A stretch of DNA of 46,583 bases from Fidelibacterota bacterium (GTDB taxonomy: Bacteria; Fidelibacterota; UBA2242; JAFGTP01), in assembly GCA_016934035.1 (NCBI GenBank), contig JAFGTP010000001.1:1-46583 (forward strand), in the 5' to 3' direction. Position numbers and translations under genes: made by a program. The notes under the pieces were generated by a model, which worked only from the letters and a program-made list of their open reading frames with translations, had not been told where the DNA came from and searched no databases. Shown here piece after piece: positions 34,277 to 42,622 of the stretch; the stretch's first letter is position 1; the number at the start of each line of letters is the position of its first letter.

Positions 34277-34828
34277 ATGAAGAAAGAAATACTGGAACTT
34301 TGGCCTGAACTGGAATGGATTCAGGATGAAGATTTAAAAGAAAAAACAGCCTTGACCTGGGAAAAAGCAATCGAACGCAGCGTGCTGACAGCTGCAGATT
34401 TAAAAAGAATCCCCTTTACCTTGCTGTGTGGCCCGGACCTCAAAGTCACTTTCATGGACCATAAACGCTCAGTTGTTCACATCGCCCGGGATGCCGGCAA
34501 TAAAATCAATGAAATGTATCACGGCGAACTTCCGGTTGATATGGATATTTTGATTTCCGGCGCAATACTGGCCGATGTCGGTAAAATGCTGGAATATGAA
34601 TTGGACAATAATGGCAATGCTGTTCAGGGAAGCTACGGAAAATATCTCCGCCATCCCTTTTCCGGGGTATCTATTGCAGAGGAATGCGGTCTACCGGCTC
34701 CGGTTTTACACATCATCGCTGCCCATGCCGGCGAAGGCGACCATATCAAACGCACTACTGAAGCCTACATCGTGCACCATGCGGATTTCATGACCTTTTT
34801 ACCCTTCAAAGAAAGGCTGATTGTATGA
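34277..34828 (+). CDS. HD-domain phosphohydrolase-like protein
   Basis: This is a 183-residue helical protein. His-rich segments 'DHKRSVVHIARDAGN', 'HPFSGVSIAEECGLP', 'LHIIAAHAGEGDH' and 'YIVHHADFM' follow the HD layout. The central motif, however, reads 'ILADVGK' where the family normally has 'LLHDIGK', so the His of the HD pair is Ala. It may still bind one metal or may be inactive. AAAAAGGAG before the ATG comes from the repeat element end. The last four bases overlap the start of the fused aconitase, so the two are coupled. Its substrate is unknown. Confidence 0.72.
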   Translation: MKKEILELWPELEWIQDEDLKEKTALTWEKAIERSVLTAADLKRIPFTLLCGPDLKVTFMDHKRSVVHIARDAGNKINEMYHGELPVDMDILISGAILADVGKMLEYELDNNGNAVQGSYGKYLRHPFSGVSIAEECGLPAPVLHIIAAHAGEGDHIKRTTEAYIVHHADFMTFLPFKERLIV

Positions 34829-36633
34829 ACATAATTGAAAAAATCCTCGCAAACCATAGTGGAAAAGACTTTGTCAAACCCGGTGATATTATAGATGTGG
34901 AGATTGATGCCCGGGTTGCACGGGATTTCGGAGGAGCCAATGTGGTTAAAAACCTAATCAACAATGGTTTAACTGTTAATGATCCTTCAAAAACCTTTTT
35001 CACCTTTGATTGCAATCCCGGCGGGTCCGATCAAAAATATGCCGAAAACCAGCATTTTTGCCGGCAATTCGCCCGTGAAAACAACATCAAAGTGTATGAC
35101 ATCAATGCCGGTATCGGAACTCACTTGGCCGTCGACCTCGGACTTATTCAGCCCGGCGGCACCTTTGTTTCGACCGATTCACATGCCAATATCATGGGAG
35201 CCATCGGTGCTTTTGGCCAGGGAATGGGCGACCAGGACATTGCCGCAGTCTGGGCTAGTGGGAAATCGTGGTTTAAGGTTCCTGAATCCGTTAAACTTAC
35301 ATTGAAGGGAAAACGCCCAGATGATATTTCCGCAAAAGACATTGTTCTCAACTTGCTGGCCAATTATAGCACCAGAGAATTACTTGGATTTTCTGTGGAA
35401 CTATACGGAAATGTCATTGATGGAATGACACTGGATGAAAGAATTACAATTGCATCCATGGGAACAGAATTAGGAGCGATCATCTTACTCTTCCCGCCGG
35501 GTCAAAAAACGATCGAAGAATTACTAGCCATTACCGGTAAAATTTTCAATCCGGTTTATGCTGATAAAGATGCAACCTATGCCAGGGAACTTGAACTGGA
35601 TGTTTCAACTTTTAAACCCATGGTTGCCTTGCCGGGCCATCCGCATGATGATACAAATATTGTTGAAGTAAAAGGGAAAAAAATTGATTCGGCTTTTATT
35701 GGTTCCTGTACCAACGGACGCATTAGCGATATGCGTATTACGGCAGACATTCTGAAAGGAAGAAGCGTAGCACCTGGTGTGGTACTCAAAATTGTTCCCT
35801 CCACCGATGAAGTGTGGCAACAATGCCTCAATGAAGGGTTGATCAAAATTTTTAAAGAGGCAGGCGCCCTGGTATCCAATGCAGGCTGTGCCGGATGCGC
35901 TGCCGGTCAGGTTGGACAAAACGGTCCCGGTGAAATTACGGTCAGTACCGGCAACCGTAATTTTGCAGGCAAGCAAGGCAAAGGAAGTGTATTCCTTGCT
36001 TCACCTGCTGTTGTGGCAGCCTCTGCTGTCGCCGGTTTTATCACCACTCCGGATGATGTGCCTGATTCTCCGGCTGTATTCACACCCCTCGGTCTGAGCC
36101 TGGGAACGCCAAAACCCAAAGAAAAAAGTGATAATTTGCCAGTGTCTTTTACCGGTAAAATCCGGCTGATTCCTGTCGATGATATCGATACAGATATGAT
36201 TTTTCACAATCGCTATCTGACCATTACAGAAATTGCAGAAATGGGCCAGTACACTTTTGATAATTTAAAAGGATACGAGAATTTTACCAGAGAAGCCAGG
36301 CCCGGTGATATTGTGATGGTGGGTAAAAATTTCGGTGCCGGTAGTTCCCGCCAGCAGGCTGTGGATTGCTTCAAATCCCTGGGTATTCCACTGATTCTGG
36401 CAGAATCTTACGGAGCCATATATGAACGCAATGCTATCAATGCAGCCTTACCTATTCTGACCTATGCTTCAGGGATTTTGGTCGAACTGAATATCCAAAG
36501 CGGATCATCTGTAACAGTCAACCTGGAAACATCCACAATCACCAACAATGAAAATGGAAAATCCGCACGATTAAGTGAATTTTCACCAGTCCAGATGGAA
36601 ATCTATAAACGGGGCGGATTGCTGAATAAATAG
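34825..36633 (+). CDS. Aconitase-superfamily protein with fused large and small domains
   Basis: This is a 602-residue protein. The large part (about 1-420) has 'FVSTDSHANIMGAIGAFGQGMGDQD', 'AFIGSCTNGRISDMR' and 'VSNAGCAGCAAGQVG', giving three Cys ligands for [4Fe-4S]. After a linker (about 420-445), the swivel domain has 'IPVDDIDTDMIFHNRYLT', 'MVGKNFGAGSSRQQAVDCFKSLGIPLILAESYGAI' and 'RNAINAALP'. This single-chain order resembles small bacterial aconitase-like proteins more than LeuC/LeuD pairs. Together with the dehydrogenase upstream it could make a citrate to 2-oxoglutarate module. It ends the cluster, at a shared terminator. Confidence 0.85.
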   Translation: MNIIEKILANHSGKDFVKPGDIIDVEIDARVARDFGGANVVKNLINNGLTVNDPSKTFFTFDCNPGGSDQKYAENQHFCRQFARENNIKVYDINAGIGTHLAVDLGLIQPGGTFVSTDSHANIMGAIGAFGQGMGDQDIAAVWASGKSWFKVPESVKLTLKGKRPDDISAKDIVLNLLANYSTRELLGFSVELYGNVIDGMTLDERITIASMGTELGAIILLFPPGQKTIEELLAITGKIFNPVYADKDATYARELELDVSTFKPMVALPGHPHDDTNIVEVKGKKIDSAFIGSCTNGRISDMRITADILKGRSVAPGVVLKIVPSTDEVWQQCLNEGLIKIFKEAGALVSNAGCAGCAAGQVGQNGPGEITVSTGNRNFAGKQGKGSVFLASPAVVAASAVAGFITTPDDVPDSPAVFTPLGLSLGTPKPKEKSDNLPVSFTGKIRLIPVDDIDTDMIFHNRYLTITEIAEMGQYTFDNLKGYENFTREARPGDIVMVGKNFGAGSSRQQAVDCFKSLGIPLILAESYGAIYERNAINAALPILTYASGILVELNIQSGSSVTVNLETSTITNNENGKSARLSEFSPVQMEIYKRGGLLNK

Positions 36634-36640
36634 GTTCAAA

Positions 36641-36673
36641 CAGGAAGCGGCGGCTATTGATTGCCGCTTCCTG
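36641..36673. terminator. Stem shared by convergent genes
   Basis: CAGGAAGCGGC (36641-36651) and GCCGCTTCCTG (36663-36673) are exact complements. The TAG stop and last codons of the minus-strand sensor gene lie in the loop and right arm, while the fused aconitase ends 8 bases to the left. There is no T-tract, so termination by this stem is a guess. Confidence 0.5.
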
Positions 36674-38759
36674 ACTGCTTGCCGTATTTTCTTTCCCATA
36701 ATTCAGGATATAATTCTTTGACACAGTCAGGACATACTGAGTGGGTGAAATCAACATTTGGTAACCGTTCATGAATATACTCCTCCGGACTTACCCAGGG
36801 CCTGGATTCCTTATCGTCATCCCTGATTTTTTTACAGGATGCACATATTGGTATCAGTCCATCAAGTGATTTTGTGTTTTCTATGGTAGCCTGAAGGGTT
36901 TTTAAAATAGTTTTCTGTTCCGTAATATCTCTGATTATCAAAAATTTGCTTTTTTCATCCATATATTGTATTTCTGTGATGATTATTTCCGAATCAAAGA
37001 CCGATCCATTTGCTTTTCTCATGGTTGCTTCCCGGCGAAGAATTTTTTCTGATAATGGTTCAGCTTTTAATTTACTTTTGATGATCAGTTCATTCATCTT
37101 TTTGTTTTGCAATTCATCAAATTCATATCCGGTCAGCCTCATGAATGCTTTGTTAAAATAAATGATTTCATCATTTCTTGTCATCACCATGGCATCATAT
37201 GTAGACTCGACAATTGAGCGGTAACGATTTTCACTGGCGCGTAAGGCATCGATGGCTAACTTTCGCAGCGTAATGTCCTCTCCGATTTTGATGAAATGGG
37301 TGATGTTTCCTTATTTATCAAAAATAGGTGAGATATTGGCGGCTTCCCAGTATAATTTGCCTGATTTGGTTTTGTTATGAAATTCTCCGGACCATGTTTC
37401 GCCATCGGTAATCGTCTTCCAAAGGTTTTTGTAAAATTCATGGGGTTGTTCGCCGGATTTTAAAATTCTGGTATTTTTACCGACCAATTCATCCCAGGTA
37501 TATTCCGTCGTCGCTAAAAAAGTAGAATTGACATAAGACAGATTGCCGTTTTTATCGGTGATTCCAATCAACGAAGTGCTCTGTTCGACAGCCTGCTTCA
37601 GAATATTCAGATTCATCTCCTTTTTATATTCTTCAGAAACATCCATGTAAACAACAACAAGTTCTCCGGTTTTAAGTTTAAAAAACTGATATTTTCGCCA
37701 TCCCGCCACATGGCCGTTATCAAAATAGATTTCAGGTATGGTCAAATCATCGCCAGAAGAATCGACCATTTCCATGCTAATCAAAAGGTCTTTATCTACC
37801 TGCTCATTAATAATAACTTTTACAGATTTTCCCACCAGATCCTGGTTATCCATGTTTTCAATACTCAGGGCTTGTCTGTTAATTGCTTTTATAATAAAAT
37901 CGCTGCCTTTACTGCTCAGAACCATACAGCCGGATACCATGTTTTCAAAAAGTGTCCGATATTGTTTTTCATTTGAGATTATCCGGTTGGATAAATCATT
38001 ATATTTTTTAACCAATTTCATCGTTCTTGAATGGCCGTACAAAAGTCCAAGGCCACCGATGAGCCAGATGGCTGAAAAACTAAAAAAAGTTCGCAGGGTA
38101 GCGGCTTTACGGTAAGAATCAAATAGAGCGATCGAATAAGAAATACTGATTCCCCCTCTCACCTGTCCCGTTTGGTAGCCCTGGCGCCCATGGCAATTCA
38201 AACAACTTTTCTCAACATAGAGCGGCGCCATGTAACGAAAAACGTTATGACTTTCGGTTTTAGTAATTTCAGCTACTTCAGATTGACCAGATTCAAATTT
38301 TTTAAGGGCTGAAACTTCCCAGTCATCTGCTTTGTTTTGGGGCCTGATGGGATTCAAACTTGTAATATGGCCCACGATATTTGAATCCAGAAGGCCCAGT
38401 TCATGGACTTGTCGCGTCATGTAGGCAGGATTGATTTTTGTCAATTTTAGACCATGGGGTGTTATGATATTTTTTTCATCGGTAATCAAGTAAGGATTGG
38501 GTGAATTGGTTTCACATATTTCGCCATACACACTGCCCAGCATTGAATTCCAGCGACGATATAAAAGGTCTTTACGAAAGGATTCCCGGCCAAATGTCCT
38601 GGCAATTTCAAGGGTTGCTGATTTAATTGAATAGATATTTTGTACCAATAAAAATAGAATCAGAACAGACCACAGAATATAAATAATACTGAATACTATG
38701 GAAATTTTCTCCAAATTCTTTTCTTGAACAGGAAATATATTATTATTATTAATCTTCAT
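36654..38759 (-). pseudogene. Heme-binding multi-PAS sensor interrupted by one in-frame TAA
   Basis: The 38759-37311 part (482 codons) and the 37190-36654 part lie in the same frame, separated only by TAA at 37311-37313 in the middle of a PAS domain (codon 483). The bases after it still read as typical PAS sequence ('GNITHFIKIGEDITLRK'). The protein has an N-terminal helix, a DUF3365-like extracytoplasmic domain with a c-type heme motif CLNCH (residues 186-190), a second helix (about 225-245), three PAS domains, and a C-terminal Cys module ('IPICASCKKIRDD', 'CPDCVKELYPELW'). It has no kinase, cyclase or DNA-binding output. The stop may be a real loss, an assembly error or readthrough. A rescued downstream product could start at 37190. 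Confidence 0.75.
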
Positions 38760-38817
38760 AAATTCACAAAATCATTATTTGAATGAGTTTGCAAATCGAG
38801 TGCCCATAAAAAAAATA

Positions 38818-38865
38818 TTGTAAAATTTCTAAATCATGATTAATATTAATATGAACTATAGTTCA
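38818..38865 (+). promoter_or_regulatory. Promoter and operator TGAACTATAGTTCA of the DUF134-led operon
   Basis: The palindrome TGAACTATAGTTCA lies at 38852-38865, 5 bases upstream of the AAGGAG that serves the GTG at 38884. A possible -35 (TTGTAA, 38818-38823) and -10 (TAATAT, 38841-38846) are 17 bases apart, which puts the palindrome on the likely start of transcription, as for a repressor. Two identical copies precede the MPRGD genes at 15884 and 15910. Confidence 0.7.
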
Positions 38866-38883
38866 AAACAAGGAGAATAAAGA

Positions 38884-39351
38884 GTGAGACCAGCCAAAGA
38901 AAGAATTGTAGAAAAACCACCGAAAATCCAAGGCATGAAACCTATGGGAGTACCGGGTCGTTTACTGGAAAAAATTTCTCTCTCTATTGATGAATATGAA
39001 GCCATTCGATTATCAGATTTTGAGGGTATGGACCACAAAGCCAGTTCGGAATATATGAACATTTCACGTCCGACCTTCACACGATTGTTGCAGAGCGGCC
39101 ATCAGAAAATAGCTGATGCCATTGTCAATGTCAAAGACCTGATTATCGAAGGCGGCAACTATTCTTTTACAAAAATTCTGATTCGTTGTCTGGATTGTAA
39201 GGCCGTCAGTGATATCGGCGCCTATCATACAGATGAAACCCTTTGCCCGGAGTGCAATTCGACTAATGTTGTTTGTCTGAACAATGTCTTTCAGCCCGGT
39301 CACTGCAACCGAAGAAGAAACTTTGGTGGCCATGGTTTCAGGAATCAATAA
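38884..39351 (+). CDS. DUF134 (UPF0251) DNA-binding protein with Cys-pair tail
   Basis: This is a 155-residue protein starting at GTG, with AAGGAG 8 bases upstream. 'MKPMGVPGRLLEKISLSIDEYEAIRLSDFEGMDHKASSEYMNISRPTFTRLLQSGHQKIADAIVN' is the DUF134 domain, a sigma-region-4-like helix-turn-helix. The C-terminus adds 'IRCLDCKAVSD' and 'TLCPECNSTNVVCLNN', two CxxC pairs that could bind zinc or an Fe-S cluster. As first gene of the Fe-S/NifX operon, directly downstream of the palindrome, it is the best candidate for the regulator that binds it; this is inference. Confidence 0.87.
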   Translation: MRPAKERIVEKPPKIQGMKPMGVPGRLLEKISLSIDEYEAIRLSDFEGMDHKASSEYMNISRPTFTRLLQSGHQKIADAIVNVKDLIIEGGNYSFTKILIRCLDCKAVSDIGAYHTDETLCPECNSTNVVCLNNVFQPGHCNRRRNFGGHGFRNQ

Positions 39352-39365
39352 ATATAAGGTCTGCC

Positions 39366-39563
39366 ATGATAAAAAAAATTACCTATGAAATATCTGATGG
39401 TTGTATTGGTTGCGGTGCCTGCACCATAGCCTGTCCAGTCAATGCCATCGAACCTAAAAGTATTCAATATATCATCAACGAAGAAAAATGTGTGGGGTGT
39501 GGCGCATGTGTTGGCCTCTGCCCCATTGGAATCATCAAATTAAAAAACGGAGATACGCAATGA
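39366..39563 (+). CDS. Small 2[4Fe-4S] ferredoxin
   Basis: This is a 65-residue protein. Two complete CxxCxxCxxxCP clusters are present ('CIGCGACTIACP' and 'CVGCGACVGLCP'), so it should carry two [4Fe-4S] clusters and shuttle low-potential electrons. The ATG at 39366 follows AAGGT. Its stop overlaps the next start (ATGA at 39560-39563), which points to coupled synthesis with the NifX-like protein. Confidence 0.93.
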   Translation: MIKKITYEISDGCIGCGACTIACPVNAIEPKSIQYIINEEKCVGCGACVGLCPIGIIKLKNGDTQ

Positions 39564-39937
39564 AAATAGCAGTCGCAACGGATAATGGCCAGGTCGCCCA
39601 GCATTTTGGCCGCTGTATGGAATATACAATCTATGACATCGAAGGCAATACCATAAAATCCAAACAACTGGTCCCGAATCCCGGTCACGAACCGGGTGCC
39701 ATACCCAAATTTCTCAACGAAAAAGGTTGCCAGATGATCATAGCAGGTGGCATGGGAAGAAGGGCACAATTATTTTTTGAAGAATTTAACATTGACTGGA
39801 TCATCGGTATTACTGGCGAAGTTGACGGTGTTATTCAAGCCTATCTGAACAACACCCTTGAAATTGGTGAAAGCCGCTGTACCCATGGTGAAGGACATGG
39901 CGACGGTACTCATGGCCACGAGCATTGTACCCACTGA
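39560..39937 (+). CDS. NifX-family protein with His-rich metal tail (second copy)
   Basis: This is a 125-residue protein. 'MKIAVATDNGQVAQHFGRCMEYTIYDI' and 'PKFLNEKGCQMIIAGGMGRRAQLFFEEFNIDWIIGITGEVDGVIQAYL' match the NifX/orange-protein fold. The last 20 residues or so add a tail with several His and two Cys ('CTHGEGHGDGTHGHEHCTH'), which suggests metal binding or storage. It is translationally coupled to the ferredoxin. Confidence 0.88.
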   Translation: MKIAVATDNGQVAQHFGRCMEYTIYDIEGNTIKSKQLVPNPGHEPGAIPKFLNEKGCQMIIAGGMGRRAQLFFEEFNIDWIIGITGEVDGVIQAYLNNTLEIGESRCTHGEGHGDGTHGHEHCTH

Positions 39938-39967
39938 ATATAGCAAAGAAATGCTCTTAAAGAACAG

Positions 39968-40615
39968 ATGGATGAAATGAAAATTACCATTGTTTACGAT
40001 AACAAAAAAGTGATACAAACCCTGAAGACGGACTGGGGATTTTCCGCTGTCATTGAAACAGAAGGGCACAATATCCTTTTTGATGCAGGAGGTAATGGTA
40101 AAATTTTAATGGGAAATTTGAGCCGGTTAAATATCAACCCGCTTATCATTGACACGATTTTTATTTCACATCACCATTTTGACCATGTGGGTGGTTTATC
40201 AGCCTTTTTGAATCAACAGAACAATGTCCGACTTTTTTCCCCAAATTCTTTTCGGGGTGTTAAAAATGTCCGTGAAAATGTATATATAACTGACAGCCGC
40301 GAACTTTACCCGAACATCTACACAACCGGTGAACTTGATGGCATCGAACAGTCTCTGCTCATTCAGACAGCCAAGGGTATGGTCATCGTTGTGGGATGTT
40401 CTCATCCGGGACTGGACCAGATTATCAAAGTTGCCGAGCAGTATGGAACCCTCCATGCTATCATCGGCGGATTTCACGATTTTCGCCGGTTTCAGTACCT
40501 TGAAAAAGCGGACATTCTCTGCCCGGCCCACTGTACCCGATACATGGAAGAAATTAAAATGCAGTATCCAGAAAAATACCTGGAAGCAGGAGCCGGCAGA
40601 GTAGTACATTTATGA
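39968..40615 (+). CDS. MBL-fold metallo-hydrolase
   Basis: This is a 215-residue protein. 'ILFDAGGNGKIL' and the zinc motif 'SHHHFDHVGG' (HxHxDH), then 'VVGCSHPGLDQI', 'IIGGFHDFRRF' and 'CPAHCT' follow the small MBL family related to dihydropterin-phosphate synthase-like hydrolases. Such genes often accompany NifX/MinD-type clusters. The substrate is unknown. An ATG at 39977 is an alternative start. Its stop overlaps the next gene (40612-40615). Confidence 0.85.
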   Translation: MDEMKITIVYDNKKVIQTLKTDWGFSAVIETEGHNILFDAGGNGKILMGNLSRLNINPLIIDTIFISHHHFDHVGGLSAFLNQQNNVRLFSPNSFRGVKNVRENVYITDSRELYPNIYTTGELDGIEQSLLIQTAKGMVIVVGCSHPGLDQIIKVAEQYGTLHAIIGGFHDFRRFQYLEKADILCPAHCTRYMEEIKMQYPEKYLEAGAGRVVHL

Positions 40616-40809
40616 GAGAAGAATGCCAATGGTTTCCTGTCTGCCCCATGAAAGATTTTTATGAAAAGGGCAAACTGGATGAAAAATGGATCCATGATTA
40701 TTGCAAAAATCATTGGCAAGACTGTATTCGCTATCAAAAAGAAAGAGCAGGTATTGACCATTCGGACCAGATGTTGCCCGATGGCAGTATTGATAAAAAT
40801 TTAATATAG
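40612..40809 (+). CDS. Small four-Cys protein of unknown function
   Basis: This is a 65-residue protein. 'ECQWFPVCPMKDFYEKGKLDEKWIHDYCKNHWQDCIRY' holds four Cys in a CxxxxxxC and CxxxxxxC pattern, likely a metal or Fe-S site. I know no function. Coupling to both the MBL gene (ATGA overlap) and the ATPase gene (11-base gap) argues that it belongs to the same complex. Confidence 0.8.
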   Translation: MREECQWFPVCPMKDFYEKGKLDEKWIHDYCKNHWQDCIRYQKERAGIDHSDQMLPDGSIDKNLI

Positions 40810-40820
40810 AGGAGCAAGCC

Positions 40821-41681
40821 ATGAAAATCGCCATCGCCAGCGGTAAAGGCGGCACAGGAAAAACAACCCTTTCTACCAATCTTGCCCATTATCTTGCTAC
40901 CGCAGGGAATGTCGTACTGACTGACCTGGATGTAGAGGAGCCAAATTCAGGGCTTTTTATTCATGGGAAAACAATCTACGAAACCGACATTTTCAAAAAA
41001 ATTCCCCTTTGGAAAAGTGGCAACTGCCTTCTGTGTAATAAATGTAAAGAACTGTGTAATTTCAATGCCATCACCAGAATTTTGGACGAAATTTTGGTTT
41101 TCCCTCAACTCTGCCACAGTTGCCATGCCTGCTCAGAACTTTGCCCAACGAACTCCCTCCCCATGGAAAATAAAATTTTGGGAAAACTTCAGCAAAAACG
41201 CTATGATAATCTGGATTTTGTTGAATCCCGATTAGAAATCGGTGAAGAGCAAGCCGTTCCTCTGATTGCTCAGACCATTGATTTCATTGATGAAAAATTT
41301 CATCACGATTATTTAAAAATTTTTGACTCACCTCCAGGGACCTCCTGCCCAATGATTGAAGCCGTCAAAGATGCAGATTTCGTCATACTGATCACAGAAC
41401 CAACGCCTTTTGGCTTTCATGATGTCAGACTTGCAGTGGAAGTGGTACGAAAACTGAAAAAAAACTTTGGCATCATCATCAACAGATACGGCATTGGAAA
41501 CAATGATGTCGAAGAATATTGCAATGAGCATCACATTCCCCTGCTGGCGAAAATTCCCAATCAGCAACAGATCGCCAAACTCTATTCGGAAGGACAATTG
41601 CTCTGGCAACACATCCCCGAAGTGAAAAGAGAACTAGACCAGGTGGTCGCCTATCTGCAAAATGAAGGATTAATGAAATGA
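40821..41681 (+). CDS. MinD-type ATPase with inserted ferredoxin domain (first)
   Basis: This is a 286-residue protein. The deviant Walker A motif is 'GKGGTGKTTLSTNLA'. A ferredoxin-like insert (about residues 65-115) has 'CLLCNKCKELCN' and 'CHSCHACSELCP', eight Cys for two [4Fe-4S] clusters. 'IFDSPPGTSCPMIEAVKDADFVILITEPTPFG' is the Walker B/switch region. The family is the SIMIBI MinD/Mrp-like ATPase found in the orange-protein complex of anaerobes. GAGGAG precedes the start. Its last 4 bases overlap the next gene. Confidence 0.92.
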   Translation: MKIAIASGKGGTGKTTLSTNLAHYLATAGNVVLTDLDVEEPNSGLFIHGKTIYETDIFKKIPLWKSGNCLLCNKCKELCNFNAITRILDEILVFPQLCHSCHACSELCPTNSLPMENKILGKLQQKRYDNLDFVESRLEIGEEQAVPLIAQTIDFIDEKFHHDYLKIFDSPPGTSCPMIEAVKDADFVILITEPTPFGFHDVRLAVEVVRKLKKNFGIIINRYGIGNNDVEEYCNEHHIPLLAKIPNQQQIAKLYSEGQLLWQHIPEVKRELDQVVAYLQNEGLMK

Positions 41682-42550
41682 AAGAGATTGTTGTCATATC
41701 CGGAAAAGGCGGAACCGGGAAAACCTCGCTGACCGCATCTTTTTCCTTTTTGGGTGGAGATAAAATGATAACCGCTGACTGTGATGTTGATGCTGCAGAT
41801 ATGCATCTGTTGCTTGAACCGGATTTTGCTGAATCTGAAGATTTTTACAGCGGAAAAATGGCTTTTATTGATAAAAACCAATGTACCAATTGCGGGAGTT
41901 GTGCAGCAATTTGTCGCTTCGATGCTATTATTGAAGATGGTAATGTTCACAGGATCATTGAATTAAATTGCGAGGGCTGCGGCTACTGCTATCATGTATG
42001 TCCGGTCGACGCCATATCCATGATCGATAATCTGGTGGGCAAATGGTATAAATCCAAAATTAAAACCGGCTCCTTTATGGTCCATGCAAAATTGGGAATC
42101 GGCGCAGAAAATTCAGGCAAACTGGTAGCCAAAGTCAAGCAGGAGGCCAAGGCACTGGCTGAACAATTGGGAAAAGAACTGGTCCTTGTAGATGGCTCAC
42201 CGGGAATCGGATGTCCTGTCATTTCTTCACTATCCGGAGCAAACCTGGTCGTCCTGGTGGCTGAACCCTCCATTTCAGGAATTCATGATTTGAAGAGAGT
42301 TATTCAACTGATTCAAAAATTCCAAATACCTTCCTGTTGTATTATCAATAAAGCCGATATTAATGAAAAAAACACCCTGGAACTGATGGAATTTTTGAAC
42401 AGGAACTCTGTCAAACATATCGGGAATATCGATTATAACGAAAATTTTACAAAAGCCATGACGGAAGGAAAAACCATCATGGAATATTCAGATAAAGGAC
42501 TGGCAGATAAAGTCCAGACCTTATGGAATGATATTTTGAAAATACTGTAG
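41678..42550 (+). CDS. MinD-type ATPase with inserted ferredoxin domain (second)
   Basis: This is a 290-residue paralogue of the preceding protein. 'SGKGGTGKTSLTASF' is the Walker A motif, 'CTNCGSCAAICRF' and 'CEGCGYCYHVCP' the cluster-binding insert, and 'LVDGSPGIGCPVISSLSGANLVVLVAEPSISG' the Walker B/switch region. 'FSFLGGDKMITADCDVDAADMHLLL' follows the P-loop. Paired ATPases of this sort probably form a heterodimer and could deliver or insert a metal-sulfur cofactor. This is inference from gene pairs in other anaerobes. Confidence 0.92.
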   Translation: MKEIVVISGKGGTGKTSLTASFSFLGGDKMITADCDVDAADMHLLLEPDFAESEDFYSGKMAFIDKNQCTNCGSCAAICRFDAIIEDGNVHRIIELNCEGCGYCYHVCPVDAISMIDNLVGKWYKSKIKTGSFMVHAKLGIGAENSGKLVAKVKQEAKALAEQLGKELVLVDGSPGIGCPVISSLSGANLVVLVAEPSISGIHDLKRVIQLIQKFQIPSCCIINKADINEKNTLELMEFLNRNSVKHIGNIDYNENFTKAMTEGKTIMEYSDKGLADKVQTLWNDILKIL

Positions 42551-42622
42551 CGGTCCAATAAAACCTGCAATCAGTCAAAATCATAGAAAAGTTGTATAAA
42601 AATAAATAAAATTGAGGTAATC

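Noticed and set aside
37311..37313. Selenocysteine or programmed recoding at the sensor stop
   Set aside because: The codon is TAA, not TGA, and I saw no slippery sequence or downstream recoding structure; mutation or error is simpler.
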